A DNA stretch of 64,000 nt. It comes from Pseudarthrobacter sp. BIM B-2242. Lineage in GTDB: Bacteria > Actinomycetota > Actinomycetes > Actinomycetales > Micrococcaceae. The position numbers and the translations under genes are program-made. This document shows positions 7,432-15,640 of this stretch, one piece after another. The notes below the pieces were generated by a model. It had not been told where the DNA came from and did not search any database. It worked only from the letters and a program-made list of their open reading frames with translations. Location of the stretch: NCBI RefSeq assembly GCF_014764445.1, contig NZ_CP061722.1:124001-188000 (forward strand), in the 5' to 3' direction. The number at the start of each line of letters is the position of its first letter. The first letter of the stretch is position 1.

Positions 7432-7719
7432 TCAGTCTTCGTCGGCGGCCTCGCGAAGTTCGTCCTCGCCGTACCCGAACGTGTAGTCGGCATCCTCGCC
7501 ATTTGAGCGCCAGATGTCCGCTGCCTGGTAAACGTCGAGCGGTTCGCCAACCTCATCGAGTTCATCCTCGTCCGGATCGAACTGGCTGATGAAGATCTCG
7601 TTGGCCTTGTGGTCTTCACCGATGGTGCAGCGGCAATCCTTGTAGAAGGGTCGCTCTTCGTCTCCGCTTGTTGCGACAGCAACTTCGGTCAAGACCTTGT
7701 GCTTGGCTCCCGTGGCCAT
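7432..7719 (-). CDS. small acidic hypothetical protein
   Basis: 95 residues, strongly acidic C-terminal half (QFDPDEDELDEVGEPLDVY, then EDADYTFGYGEDELREAADED). A CRC motif lies at residues 29-31. No family recognised. GGGGAGCG precedes the ATG. It is on the opposite strand within the Clp-repeat cluster, and its stop faces the stop of the 6601 gene 9 bp away. Confidence 0.68.
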   Translation of the reverse strand: MATGAKHKVLTEVAVATSGDEERPFYKDCRCTIGEDHKANEIFISQFDPDEDELDEVGEPLDVYQAADIWRSNGEDADYTFGYGEDELREAADED

Positions 7720-7828
7720 TTGCGCTCCCCATCGTTCGTGGTGCCGGACCGTTGCCCGGCTTCGTCATGCTATGTCGAACAGCACCACCGACCAAGACCT
7801 GCACGGACGGTGAGCGGCCGGCGCACCT

Positions 7829-7837
7829 CCGCACACA
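7829..7837 (+). promoter_or_regulatory. CCGCACACA promoter box, leaderless type
   Basis: Box 8 nt before the ATG at 7846. Confidence 0.7.
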
Positions 7838-7845
7838 TGAGTCCT

Positions 7846-8331
7846 ATGACGCACGCACCCGACCCGACCGCCGACGGCCTGTCCACCAACGACTACTGCG
7901 CGTCCCTGCCCCGCCGCCGCTACACGCACCAGGCCCAGGGACTGATCCTGAAGCTTCCCCGCACCGGGCTTGTTGTCGTTCCGTTCCGGAGCCACAAAGG
8001 CGGCTGGTCCTGCGTCGTTGTCGAAGGTTACGGCGCCTACCCTGTGGGTGGCTACGACGTGTCCATCTCCAACACCGAAATCGAGACCGCCACCGAGCTG
8101 CACCTTGGCGAACCGGTGCCCGTGGAGATTGTCACCGCCGAAGAAGCCGACGCCCTGGAGGACGGACGCTACATCCTGACCCGCACCCACGGCAGCCTGC
8201 ACAAGGCAACCGTCGACGGCCAGATCCGCTGGGTCCGCAATGCCTTCGGGAAGGTCTCCGTGAGCACCGAGGAGATCGCCGACCAATTCCCCCTCGTCGT
8301 CACGCCCGCAAAGGAGTCAGCGCATGCTTGA
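7846..8331 (+). CDS. hypothetical protein
   Basis: 161 residues, beta-rich: GLILKLPRTGLVVVPFRS, GGWSCVVVEGYGAYPVGGYDV, then PVPVEIVTAEEADALEDGRYIL and a late KATVDGQIRWVRN. No family recognised. Start set at the ATG 8 nt after the box; the frame is open further upstream but without a start signal. It overlaps the next Clp-repeat gene by 8 bp, so the two are coupled. Confidence 0.7.
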   Translation: MTHAPDPTADGLSTNDYCASLPRRRYTHQAQGLILKLPRTGLVVVPFRSHKGGWSCVVVEGYGAYPVGGYDVSISNTEIETATELHLGEPVPVEIVTAEEADALEDGRYILTRTHGSLHKATVDGQIRWVRNAFGKVSVSTEEIADQFPLVVTPAKESAHA

Positions 8332-9229
8332 GAACTTCACCGACGACGCCCGCGAGGTTCTCCGGCTCGCCAGCCTCTTTGCCCGCCACTGCCGCCACGA
8401 CCACATCGGCACCGGGCACCTGCTGTTCGGCGTGACCTCCTCCGCCGGGCAGGGCCAGGCAGCGAAGGCACTCGACGTCCTCACGGCTCTCGGCACTGCC
8501 CCGCAGCTGGTCCGCGACTTCGTCCTGGGCCGCCTGACCGACGGAAACGAACCCAGCCCGCGGCACCTCCCCTTCACTCAGAACACCAAGCAGGTGCTTG
8601 AGTACGCGCTGCGTTCCGCGATAATGCTCGGCTCCAACCACATTGGGGCAGAGCATCTGCTCGCCGGCCTGGCCCGCAACAGCTCCAGCACCGCCGGACA
8701 GTTACTCGCGGACCTGGGCATCACAGACTTGAAGGTCGAGGCCGCAATCCGCGACTCCACCCCGGCTCCGTCCCCGACCGCCGCGCGGACGTTCGGCGTG
8801 TACGTGCCGGTGGGCAAGTCCATCTTCAAGAACGGCGGCAAGGTCTACCCCGACCTGGCCACCGCAGAGGCCGCGCACCCCGGTCAGGAGATCGCACCGT
8901 TCCCGCTCCAGCTGACCGACGGTGAGTTCTTCGACGTCGGCGCCGCCCTGCCGGAGAACCGATTCAAGTCCTGGGGCTCCTTCGCCAGCTACCCGGACGC
9001 GTTCACCGCCGCCGAGCAGTTCCGGAAAAACTCCTCCGGCTACGAGATTGTCATCCGCATCGCCACGCCAGTCACCACCGAACACCGCGGCAAGGACGCC
9101 GACGGCCGCGACGTCATCCTCGGCAGGACCGTCAGCTACGACCGGGTCCGCGTGACCTCCCGTGTCCTGTCCTCGCGGCAGCGCGGCGAATCCAGCACAC
9201 CCACCCCTGAAGGAGCCAGCCTTGTCTGA
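8324..9229 (+). CDS. Clp N-domain fused to the shared EFFTVF-type domain
   Basis: 301 residues. The N-terminal half is a ClpC-like N-domain (MLENFTDDAREVLRLASLFA, HIGTGHLLFGV; second repeat VLEYALRSAIMLG and IGAEHLLAGL). The C-terminal half begins near residue 150 (TFGVYVPVGKSIFKNGGKVY) and carries LQLTDGEFFDVGAALPE, SFASYPDAFTAAEQF, IVIRIATPVTTEH, D-G-R-D-V-I-LGRTVSYD and RVTSRVLSSR. It is the second Clp-N fusion with this domain, about 900 bp after the first. AAGGAG precedes the start within the upstream gene. Confidence 0.8.
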   Translation: MLENFTDDAREVLRLASLFARHCRHDHIGTGHLLFGVTSSAGQGQAAKALDVLTALGTAPQLVRDFVLGRLTDGNEPSPRHLPFTQNTKQVLEYALRSAIMLGSNHIGAEHLLAGLARNSSSTAGQLLADLGITDLKVEAAIRDSTPAPSPTAARTFGVYVPVGKSIFKNGGKVYPDLATAEAAHPGQEIAPFPLQLTDGEFFDVGAALPENRFKSWGSFASYPDAFTAAEQFRKNSSGYEIVIRIATPVTTEHRGKDADGRDVILGRTVSYDRVRVTSRVLSSRQRGESSTPTPEGASLV

Positions 9230-9572
9230 GCAGACCGGCACTGACACCGAAACCCGCGAGCCCGCGCCGTCACCCATCCTCACCCGCAGCTTGAACGCGC
9301 TGGGCGTCGGCATCGTGGTCGGCGTCCTCGCCGTCGCCGGATTCCTGGGGATCCGTCATTTCCTGTACGAGCCTTTGGAACAACGAGCCGCATTCGTCGA
9401 GGTAGCCAGCTCCACCGACGAGGAGCTGCGCGGGAAGTCCTATGACGAGCTCATCGACCTGAAGCAGTACGTGTTCAAGCTCGCTGCTCACGCACCGGGG
9501 ATGACGACGCCTGGCCTTGAGCAGAGCCGCCGTCTCGATCGGGCCATCGCAAGCAAGACGCTGGATCGCTGA
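9222..9572 (+). CDS. single-pass membrane protein
   Basis: 116 residues from a TTG start with GAAGGAG 7 nt upstream. One hydrophobic segment, ALGVGIVVGVLAVAGFLGI (about residues 26-44), separates a short N-terminal part from a charged C-terminal domain with SSTDEELRGKSYDELIDLKQYVF. No family recognised. It overlaps the Clp-fusion gene by 8 bp and the next small gene by one base, suggesting an operon of three. Confidence 0.65.
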   Translation: MSEQTGTDTETREPAPSPILTRSLNALGVGIVVGVLAVAGFLGIRHFLYEPLEQRAAFVEVASSTDEELRGKSYDELIDLKQYVFKLAAHAPGMTTPGLEQSRRLDRAIASKTLDR

Positions 9573-9679
9573 TGGACGTCCTCGACGTCCTCGCCATCTG
9601 CGCGGGGAACGCCATCGGCACCCTCTTCATCCACGGCGTCGCCGCACTCTGGCGTCGGCATCGCCGCGCCGCGCGGTAG
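9572..9679 (+). CDS. 35-residue membrane peptide
   Basis: ATG overlapping the previous stop (TGATG). The product is MDVLDVLAICAGNAIGTLFI followed by HGVAALWRRHRRAAR: one hydrophobic helix and a basic tail. Support comes from the coupled start and the membrane-peptide composition only; no family. Confidence 0.45.
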   Translation: MDVLDVLAICAGNAIGTLFIHGVAALWRRHRRAAR

Positions 9680-10500
9680 CGCCCCGCCCGCGTCCCCCTC
9701 GCGCCGCCGTCAGGCGGTGCGGTGTGGCCGGCGATAGCCGCAGTGCCGGTCAGCTGGTCTGTCGAGCGGGGCCGGGTGTGGGCATATTAAGAGGACTCGG
9801 GGCTGCGCCCCTCGCCCCTTCGCGTAACGTGATGCTTCCCGTGACGAGGGGCTTTCCGTTTCCCTTCGAAGCGTTCCTCTTCATGTTTCCCTGGCGGCTG
9901 CGCCGCCTTGCTCCCGCTGGCGCGGGCGCTGCGCGCTGCGCGCGCGGACGCCTGCGTGGCCGGCCGGGGTGCTTTTCCCCGGCCGTGTTCCTCTGCTCTT
10001 GTTCGCTGCGCTCACTGTCACCGGTCCGCTGCGCGGTACGGTGACGTTTCGTTGGCTGGGACGCTGCGCGTCCCTCTTCCTGCTGACTCTTCGTTTCCCG
10101 TGCCGCTGGCACGTTCCGCTGACTCTTCGCTGGTGCTTCGTGCTGGCGTGCGGCTGCGCCGCAGGGTGGGTGCCTGGCCGCCGGCGGTTCCTCGTCTCAT
10201 TGGCGTCTGTACTGGACAGGGCTTCGCCCTGGGGGAGCTGGCTGCACGGTTCTGCGGGCCGCTGACTCTTCGTTGGTCTGGAGCGGCTGCGCCGCAGATG
10301 GCTTCATGGTTCCGGTCAGCGGTGCGCTGACTTTTCGTTCCCTCGCTGCGCTGGCTGGATGCACTCCCCCGGCGCGGAGCGCCTTCAACCCCGTTGCTGT
10401 TGGACCAACCCGTCAAAGCCAGCCACGCAGGCGTCCGCCCCCGGCAGGGAAAGCACCCCAGACGTTGGTGACATGCACGCAGCAGACCGCCGAAGGCGTT

Positions 10501-10618
10501 AAAGGCCCGCCGCCAGGCGCCACCACACCGACGCCAACCCACATGGCGTCAACCCACGGAATGGCCGCCGGCAGGCATTGAAGGCCCGCCGCAGGCGACA
10601 CCGAAGCTGCGCCAACCC
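10501..10618. repeat. direct repeat pair, GGCCCGCCGC(C)AGGCG unit
   Basis: Units at about 10501-10538 and 10581-10618 share GGCCCGCCGC, AGGCG, CACC and C-GCCAACC in the same order with small spacing changes. Lies in the non-coding region before the transfer block. Confidence 0.5.
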
Positions 10619-10761
10619 TGTTGGCAGAAAATTCCCCAGACCCTGACCGATTTGGAATCCAGCCGCACACGGTAAGGATGGACAGGCAAGATGGATGAAG
10701 CCTGCAAAATGACGAGCCTCAAACCTTCAGGTGTAGAGGTGAGAAGAGGCGGCGGGGCCAG

Positions 10762-10781
10762 AAACCCGGCTTCCGGGGTTT
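10762..10781 (+). terminator. hairpin AAACCCGG/CCGGGGTTT
   Basis: Stem of 8 bp with a short loop, 100 bp before the ATPase gene. It may end the transcript crossing the hairpin-rich region or act as an attenuator. Confidence 0.4.
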
Positions 10782-10869
10782 AGGGGCGTTTTCCCAGCGG
10801 TTTTCCCGATCCCCAGCGCCCCAAATCGCCCATATGGGGTTCGTAGGGCTGCGGTGCAGAAATCTGCGC

Positions 10870-10881
10870 ATGTTCAGTGGC
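10870..10881 (+). promoter_or_regulatory. ATGTTCAG box before the transfer ATPase
   Basis: GCATGTTCAGTGGCATGGAA: the same arrangement, with one base different in the spacer, occurs at 14791 before a second transfer-block gene. Both have the box about 4 nt before the start codon and no ribosome binding site, so it may be a second promoter class specific to transfer genes. Confidence 0.45.
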
Positions 10882-13347
10882 ATGGAACAGCTGATTTACC
10901 GCCTTGCCCGCGTCGGCGGCATCGAAACAAACCCCACAACCTACACTCAGCGTGCGGGAACTTTCGCGTCCGCTGTCGCCAACACCGGCACCGCCACGCT
11001 GCTCACCCGGCGTGACTCCACCGGCCTGAACGGCTACCTGATCCTTCCGGCCGCTGCCGCCGGACACAAGGCCGAGATCCATCTGGCACACACTGTTGGC
11101 GCACGCGCCGAGCCCGCGGAGCTTCCCGGGGAACTGGGCGACACCGAGGAGATCGGCACGCTCGAATTCCGTCCCTCCGTGGCGCTGCGCGAGACGCAGG
11201 CCGGCATTGACCCGACCGAACTTCCCCGCCTGCTCGGCAACGCGATGGCTGACGGGACCTGGGTCGCGGTGACGATGCGCAAGCCCGCCGATGTGGAACG
11301 CCGCCGCTACACCACCTGGCTTTCCCACCGGCTCGGCACCGCGATGCCGACGCACCACTCGATGTCCCCGAATGCCATGGTCGTCACCATCACCGCCGGT
11401 GCCGCCACCCGCGACGAGGTCCGCGCACTCCTGTCCCAGGTGACCGCCGGGATGCCAGGCTTCGACCTGGACACCACCGTCCGCTTCGCCCGCCGCCGCC
11501 CCGCCGTGATGGCCGCAGGTGCCGCAGGAGCCCTCGCCTCCATCGCCGCGAACATTGGCATGCCGTACCTGCCGGCCGAGGTTGCCGCGTACCTTCCCGG
11601 CGGGCTGACCGGGTTCCTGTTCGCCGCAGCCGCCGTGTTCGGCCTGGCATTCCTGGCCGGGCTCTCCGGCCGCCTGCCCTCCCCCGACTCCAAGCTGCGC
11701 GACCGGATCGACACCGGCGTCTTCCCCGCCCCGGCCCAGCGGCTGACCGCCCCGGCGAAACCGCGCAAGGAGCAGATCGTCCGCGGCCACACCAAGGATT
11801 CCCAGGGCAACAAGATCCCGTACGAGAAACTCCTTCGCGCCCAGGACGGGCAGTACCCGCTGCACGAGCGCTCCTTTCTCGTCGGCCCTTCCGTCGTCGT
11901 CGGCATGGTCTCCCCGCACGCCGGCGCCGTCTCCGGTGTCGCCACCACCAAAGCCCGCTCCACCCCGCCGGCAATGCTGCAGCCGATCGGCCCGCTCCTT
12001 GGCTCCACCGATGACGGCATGGCCTACCTGTCCGCCGCCTCGCTCCGCTTCGGATGCGCCATCGTGGGCAAGCCCGGCTCCGGCAAGTCCCTGCTGGTGA
12101 GGTCCCTGTTCGGCTGGAACTGCCTGGAACGTGTCCGCCCCTCCGGCCGGCCCGGCTACCCCGGGAAGAACAACGCCCTCATCGCATTCGAGAGCAAAGG
12201 CGACGGCGCCGCCAAGTACGTCGAGTGGGCGCACGCCCTCGGCGACCAGGTCCTCGTCATCGACGCCGTCGACCCGAACACCCCCGCCATCGACGTCTTC
12301 GCCGTCCCCGGTGACAACGCCGCCAAGGCCAACTTCTTCACCAACGCCATGAAGTACACGTTCGGTGAATCGGCCATCGGTGACCGATCCTTCCCAACCA
12401 TCGTCGCCGTCCTCACTGCCGCCCAGGCCATCGACGCGGCGCTGCTGGATTCCATCGACGACCGGGACGAGCTGACCCTGCCGCACGGAAAGTCCCCGAT
12501 CTACTACGCCTTCCAGCTGCTCGCCGGCCACTCGGATAAGACCGCCGTCACCCTCGCCCACGGGCTGCGGAACCTGGCGGTGAAGCTGCGCGAACGCGGT
12601 ACCCCGAACAGCGACTACGAGCAGGGCTACTCGGCGATCGCTTCGCTCTTCGAGGACAAGACCGAGTCCGCCCGCCGCCCGTTCCTGGAAGCGCCGCGGA
12701 ACAAGTTCGAACAGCTCCTGGTTCTGGAGGACTGGTGGACCCCGGCCCGCCGCAAGGTCACCTGGTCCCAGGTCCTGGAAGGCCACCGCTCCATCGTCAT
12801 CAACACCGGATCCACCACCACCGGGGTCATTCTGGACGAGGCGCAAAGCCAGCAGCTGTCCTCGCTGCTGATGTTCTCGCTGCAGAACGCGCTCAAGCGC
12901 CACTGCTCCGGCTGGCTGGAACAGGGCCGGTCCGTGTCCATCTTCGCCGACGAGCTCTCCCTGCTGGCCGGCACCTCCCCGGAAATCGTTGCGTGGATCC
13001 GCGACCAGGGCCGGTCCTACGGCATCCGCGCCATCCTGGCCACCCAGCGGCCGGAGCAGCTCGCCCCACAGCTGCGCAACAACTTCCTCACCTACGCCAC
13101 CCTGATCTCCTTCGCGCACACCGACTACGGCACCGCCGGAGAGATCTCCACCAACGTCGGACCCAACGAGTTCAGCACCGAAGACATCCAGCACATCGAG
13201 CCGTACCACGTGGTGGTCCGCTCCGAGGCGGACGGCTACCGGCAGTCGGCGTTCATCGTCAAGCTCCCCAACTTCGAAGCCGACATCCCCAGCTACCCCG
13301 CAGCCCAGGGCTACGCGCCCGCCACCACAGGAGGACCGGCATGGTAG
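10882..13347 (+). CDS. VirD4/TraG-like conjugative coupling ATPase
   Basis: 821 residues. Two membrane helices (about residues 198-217 and 230-250) precede a P-loop ATPase: Walker A VGKPGSGKSLLV at about 395-406, LIAFESKGDGAAKY after it, and Walker B with SIFADELSLL at about 686-695, then the sensor-like AILATQRPEQLAPQLRNN. This layout matches coupling proteins of type IV secretion/conjugation (VirD4, TraG, TcpA). They pump DNA or recruit protein substrates at the membrane. I place the start at the ATG after the GTTCAG box. The stop overlaps the next gene by 7 bp. Confidence 0.82.
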   Translation: MEQLIYRLARVGGIETNPTTYTQRAGTFASAVANTGTATLLTRRDSTGLNGYLILPAAAAGHKAEIHLAHTVGARAEPAELPGELGDTEEIGTLEFRPSVALRETQAGIDPTELPRLLGNAMADGTWVAVTMRKPADVERRRYTTWLSHRLGTAMPTHHSMSPNAMVVTITAGAATRDEVRALLSQVTAGMPGFDLDTTVRFARRRPAVMAAGAAGALASIAANIGMPYLPAEVAAYLPGGLTGFLFAAAAVFGLAFLAGLSGRLPSPDSKLRDRIDTGVFPAPAQRLTAPAKPRKEQIVRGHTKDSQGNKIPYEKLLRAQDGQYPLHERSFLVGPSVVVGMVSPHAGAVSGVATTKARSTPPAMLQPIGPLLGSTDDGMAYLSAASLRFGCAIVGKPGSGKSLLVRSLFGWNCLERVRPSGRPGYPGKNNALIAFESKGDGAAKYVEWAHALGDQVLVIDAVDPNTPAIDVFAVPGDNAAKANFFTNAMKYTFGESAIGDRSFPTIVAVLTAAQAIDAALLDSIDDRDELTLPHGKSPIYYAFQLLAGHSDKTAVTLAHGLRNLAVKLRERGTPNSDYEQGYSAIASLFEDKTESARRPFLEAPRNKFEQLLVLEDWWTPARRKVTWSQVLEGHRSIVINTGSTTTGVILDEAQSQQLSSLLMFSLQNALKRHCSGWLEQGRSVSIFADELSLLAGTSPEIVAWIRDQGRSYGIRAILATQRPEQLAPQLRNNFLTYATLISFAHTDYGTAGEISTNVGPNEFSTEDIQHIEPYHVVVRSEADGYRQSAFIVKLPNFEADIPSYPAAQGYAPATTGGPAW

Positions 13348-14723
13348 CCGCCATCCACACCGCCACATCCACCGCGCACGCCTCCTCCGTGCCGTCCGCC
13401 TGCACCGCCGCCGAGGTCGCCTGCCACAACCGGCAGGACCCGTACTGGGGCCAGCTGTGGGCACCGGGGTCCCAGGCGTTCTGGTTCACCCAGGCGATGG
13501 CGCGGCGGCGCAGCGAGACGGTCGGCGCCGTGAACAAGAAGCTGCTCCCGGACGAGGAGACGGCGCTGCGGCAGTTGACCTCCCCGCGCGGCCGGGCCGA
13601 ACGCCTGGCAGCCTGGGCGGTGCTGGATTCCTGGCGGACCGCGACCGCCGAACAGGTCGCCGCGTTCACCGGCTCCACCCTCTTCCTGGACCCGGCCTAC
13701 TCCAACCTGTCTGCCTCCTTCGCCCTCGGCCTGCTGGACCTCGGCACCTACTCCCACCCGCTGTCCCGCTTCGGCCTGGCCCGCAACAGCGTGTACCGGC
13801 CGGCGAACTCCGACGTCTTCGACAAGCTGATCGCCCCGACCCTGACCTGGCCGGAGTGGGCGTCGGTGACCGGCGGCCTGCCCTGGTCCTCCGGCGGCCA
13901 GTACGACCGGCACAACGTCCTCGCCGCCGAGCTGGCACTGCGGGCCGCGGAGTTCCTGCAGCTGGGTGCGGTCATGGGCGAGAAGTTCGCTACCGTTGAC
14001 CTGCTTGCTGGAACCGGGCTTCGCAAGACCGTGAAGAACCCGGACAACCGCCGCGCCGACGGCGTCCTCATCCGCCCCGACGGAATGCGCATCGCCTACG
14101 AACTGACCGCCTCAGCGTCTACCGGCTTCGAGAACAAGATCCGCCGGTGGGCCCAGCTGATAAACGACCGGCCGCTGGAGACCTCCGGCCTGACTGTGCT
14201 GTTCATCGCCGCCCCGCACCCGGACCGGTCACGCCACACCTCCGCGGACCCGCGGCACGAGATCTACAAGCGCATGGCCAAGGTGCTGCGCGAGTTCCCG
14301 TCCACCGGCCCGGACTCCCCCGCCGCCCGGATCGGCATCGCCCACTGGGAGGAATACTTCCCGGCCGAGCACGTCCTGTCCGAAGAGTTCCTGAACCTGA
14401 CCGCCGACTTCGCTCTCGGCACCGGCACCGGCCCGGACCGCTGGGTCCAGCGCGACATGCTCAGCGACTACGACTTCACCCCGTGGGAAACGTTCGACCC
14501 GATGGCCGTCATCGACAACGCACCGCTGCTCGCCGCGAGCCCGCACTGGATGCGCGGCGGCGACCACACCCACCTGATCGGATCCCCGATGGGACGCGCC
14601 GGCACCGGCGTCCCGCACCCGGCCCCGGTCCGGCCGGAGACCACCAAGGGCCGCCCGCTCGGCGGCGCCGTCGGCAACGGCGGCCGCGCCAAACTTCCGC
14701 CCCGCCTGCGCGTCGAATACTGA
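13341..14723 (+). CDS. replication-relaxation family-like protein
   Basis: 460 residues, coupled to the ATPase gene. The N-terminal half contains a winged-helix-like stretch (AWAVLDSWRTATAEQVAAFTGS) and HNVLAAELALRAAEFL; then RRADGVLIRPDGMRIAYELTAS with D and E-x-T spaced as in PD-(D/E)xK-like folds, followed by ENKIRRWAQLI. This order matches the actinobacterial replication-relaxation (Replic_Relax) family, often found beside coupling ATPases on conjugative elements. It could process the transfer origin, but no HUH relaxase motif is visible. Ribosome binding site AGGAGG precedes the ATG. Confidence 0.62.
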   Translation: MVAAIHTATSTAHASSVPSACTAAEVACHNRQDPYWGQLWAPGSQAFWFTQAMARRRSETVGAVNKKLLPDEETALRQLTSPRGRAERLAAWAVLDSWRTATAEQVAAFTGSTLFLDPAYSNLSASFALGLLDLGTYSHPLSRFGLARNSVYRPANSDVFDKLIAPTLTWPEWASVTGGLPWSSGGQYDRHNVLAAELALRAAEFLQLGAVMGEKFATVDLLAGTGLRKTVKNPDNRRADGVLIRPDGMRIAYELTASASTGFENKIRRWAQLINDRPLETSGLTVLFIAAPHPDRSRHTSADPRHEIYKRMAKVLREFPSTGPDSPAARIGIAHWEEYFPAEHVLSEEFLNLTADFALGTGTGPDRWVQRDMLSDYDFTPWETFDPMAVIDNAPLLAASPHWMRGGDHTHLIGSPMGRAGTGVPHPAPVRPETTKGRPLGGAVGNGGRAKLPPRLRVEY

Positions 14724-14756
14724 CCGCTCCGACCCCTTCAAACACCCTGCGGGAAC

Positions 14757-14788
14757 AGACCCGGGCAGCCCCTGTGCCGCCCGGGTCT
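14757..14788 (+). terminator. hairpin after the coupling-protein operon
   Basis: AGACCCGGGC (14757-14766) pairs with GCCCGGGTCT (14779-14788). No long T run; the next promoter box begins right after it. Confidence 0.6.
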
Positions 14789-14790
14789 AC

Positions 14791-14804
14791 GCATGTTCAG
14801 AGGC
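14791..14804 (+). promoter_or_regulatory. ATGTTCAG box, second copy
   Basis: GCATGTTCAGAGGCATGAGC, nearly identical to the sequence at 10869 before the coupling ATPase. The start codon at 14805 follows directly. Confidence 0.45.
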
Positions 14805-14948
14805 ATGAGCGAACAGAGTAAGTCCACTGGCAAGAACGACAACAAGCGCGTCATTGAGGACTGGTTGAACGGTGACGGCGGCAAGGTCATGGCGCTGTGC
14901 CTGATCGCCCTGGGCGTCTGGTTCGTCGTTTCCCTGTTCTGGAACTGA
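14805..14948 (+). CDS. 47-residue tail-anchored membrane peptide
   Basis: Hydrophilic N-terminus (MSEQSKSTGKNDNKRVIEDW) then a hydrophobic segment VMALCLIALGVWFVVSLFW at the C-terminus. The start follows a promoter-like GTTCAG box shared with the transfer ATPase gene, and the next gene starts 2 bp after the stop. Short membrane proteins of this kind are common in conjugation operons; function unknown. Confidence 0.62.
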   Translation: MSEQSKSTGKNDNKRVIEDWLNGDGGKVMALCLIALGVWFVVSLFWN

Positions 14949-14950
14949 CC

Positions 14951-15628
14951 ATGAACGGCAGCTACGGACGGGCCGCCACCGGCCTGACAAACGACGCCTC
15001 CTTCGCCGCGAACGCCGGCGCCGCCAAAGCCGGAGCGGACGGCGAAGTGAAGACCGCCGCGATCCTGGACGGCTTCTCCCTCAAGGCCGCGATCCTGCAC
15101 GACCTGCGCGTTCCCATCCCCGGGTTCAAAGCCAACATCGACCACGTCGTTGTCTCCGGCAAACGCGTCCTGATCATCGACACCAAGGTCTGGAAGCCCG
15201 GCTTCTACTGGTCCCTGTTCGGCGCCAACCGCCGCGGCACCGAACGCATCGCCCACACCGAGAAGGACCTGGGCTACATCCAGCAGTCCCTCATCACGCA
15301 CCTGCGCGGAACCGGCGCCATCGTCAGCACTCCGCACCTGGCGATCTGGTCTTCCCGGAAAACCTCCGACCCGTCGATCTGGCTGCTCCGCGTCCCCAAC
15401 GCGAAGCTCCTGCGCGGCGAGGCCCTGCTCGGTTTCGTCAAAGGATTCATCGGCAAGCAGGCAGCGGACCCGATCATCACCCGCAAGCTCATGGAGCTGT
15501 GCGTGAAGAAGTCCAAGCCCGCAGCGGCCGCCTCCTTCGGTCCCCGCGAACTGGCCGATGACGCCGACCCGTTCGCCACACCCGCCCCTCGCTTCACCCG
15601 CCCCGCCGGCGGACCCAACCCCTTCTGA
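14951..15628 (+). CDS. NERD domain protein
   Basis: 225 residues. AGADGEVKTAAIL, then PGFKANIDHVVVSGKRVLIIDTKVW is the nuclease-related (NERD) core, with Glu, Asp and D-x-K in place of the endonuclease motifs. NERD proteins are predicted to act on nucleic acids, often on plasmids. The C-terminal 60 residues are Ala/Pro-rich and probably disordered. It lies in the transfer block between two membrane peptides, so a role in DNA handling during transfer is plausible but not shown. Confidence 0.75.
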   Translation: MNGSYGRAATGLTNDASFAANAGAAKAGADGEVKTAAILDGFSLKAAILHDLRVPIPGFKANIDHVVVSGKRVLIIDTKVWKPGFYWSLFGANRRGTERIAHTEKDLGYIQQSLITHLRGTGAIVSTPHLAIWSSRKTSDPSIWLLRVPNAKLLRGEALLGFVKGFIGKQAADPIITRKLMELCVKKSKPAAAASFGPRELADDADPFATPAPRFTRPAGGPNPF

Positions 15629-15640
15629 AAGGCACCAACC

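Larger units (their letters stand above)
9680..10869. other. 1.2-kb non-coding, hairpin-rich region; candidate oriT or structured RNA
   Basis: No convincing gene on either strand. From about 9800 to 10380 the DNA is packed with short palindromes: GGGGCTGCGCCCC, three copies of GCGGCTGCGCCGC (near 9896, 10151 and 10282), CAGGGCTTCGCCCTG, and a recurring GCTGACTCTTCG (four versions between 10082 and 10340). From 10501 a second pattern appears: two copies of a GGCCCGCCGC(C)AGGCG unit followed by CACC and GCGCCAACC or GACGCCAACC, about 80 bp apart. A weak CCGCACACG box lies at 10663 and a hairpin at 10762. The position directly before the transfer-type ATPase genes fits an origin of transfer. Confidence 0.45.

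Noticed and set aside
9517..10330. Overlapping open frames of 98-175 codons in the hairpin-rich region
   Set aside because: Arg/Pro/Leu-rich translations of palindromic DNA in several frames, no start signals, no similarity to a family.
10663..10680. CCGCACACG box followed by ATG at 10678
   Set aside because: Spacing is 6 nt and the frame ends after six codons; may start a leader RNA, but no gene can be supported.
10780..13464. Minus-strand open frame of 894 codons
   Set aside because: Exact antisense of the coupling ATPase, Gly/Asp/Val-rich shadow typical of high-GC DNA; no motif, no ribosome binding site.
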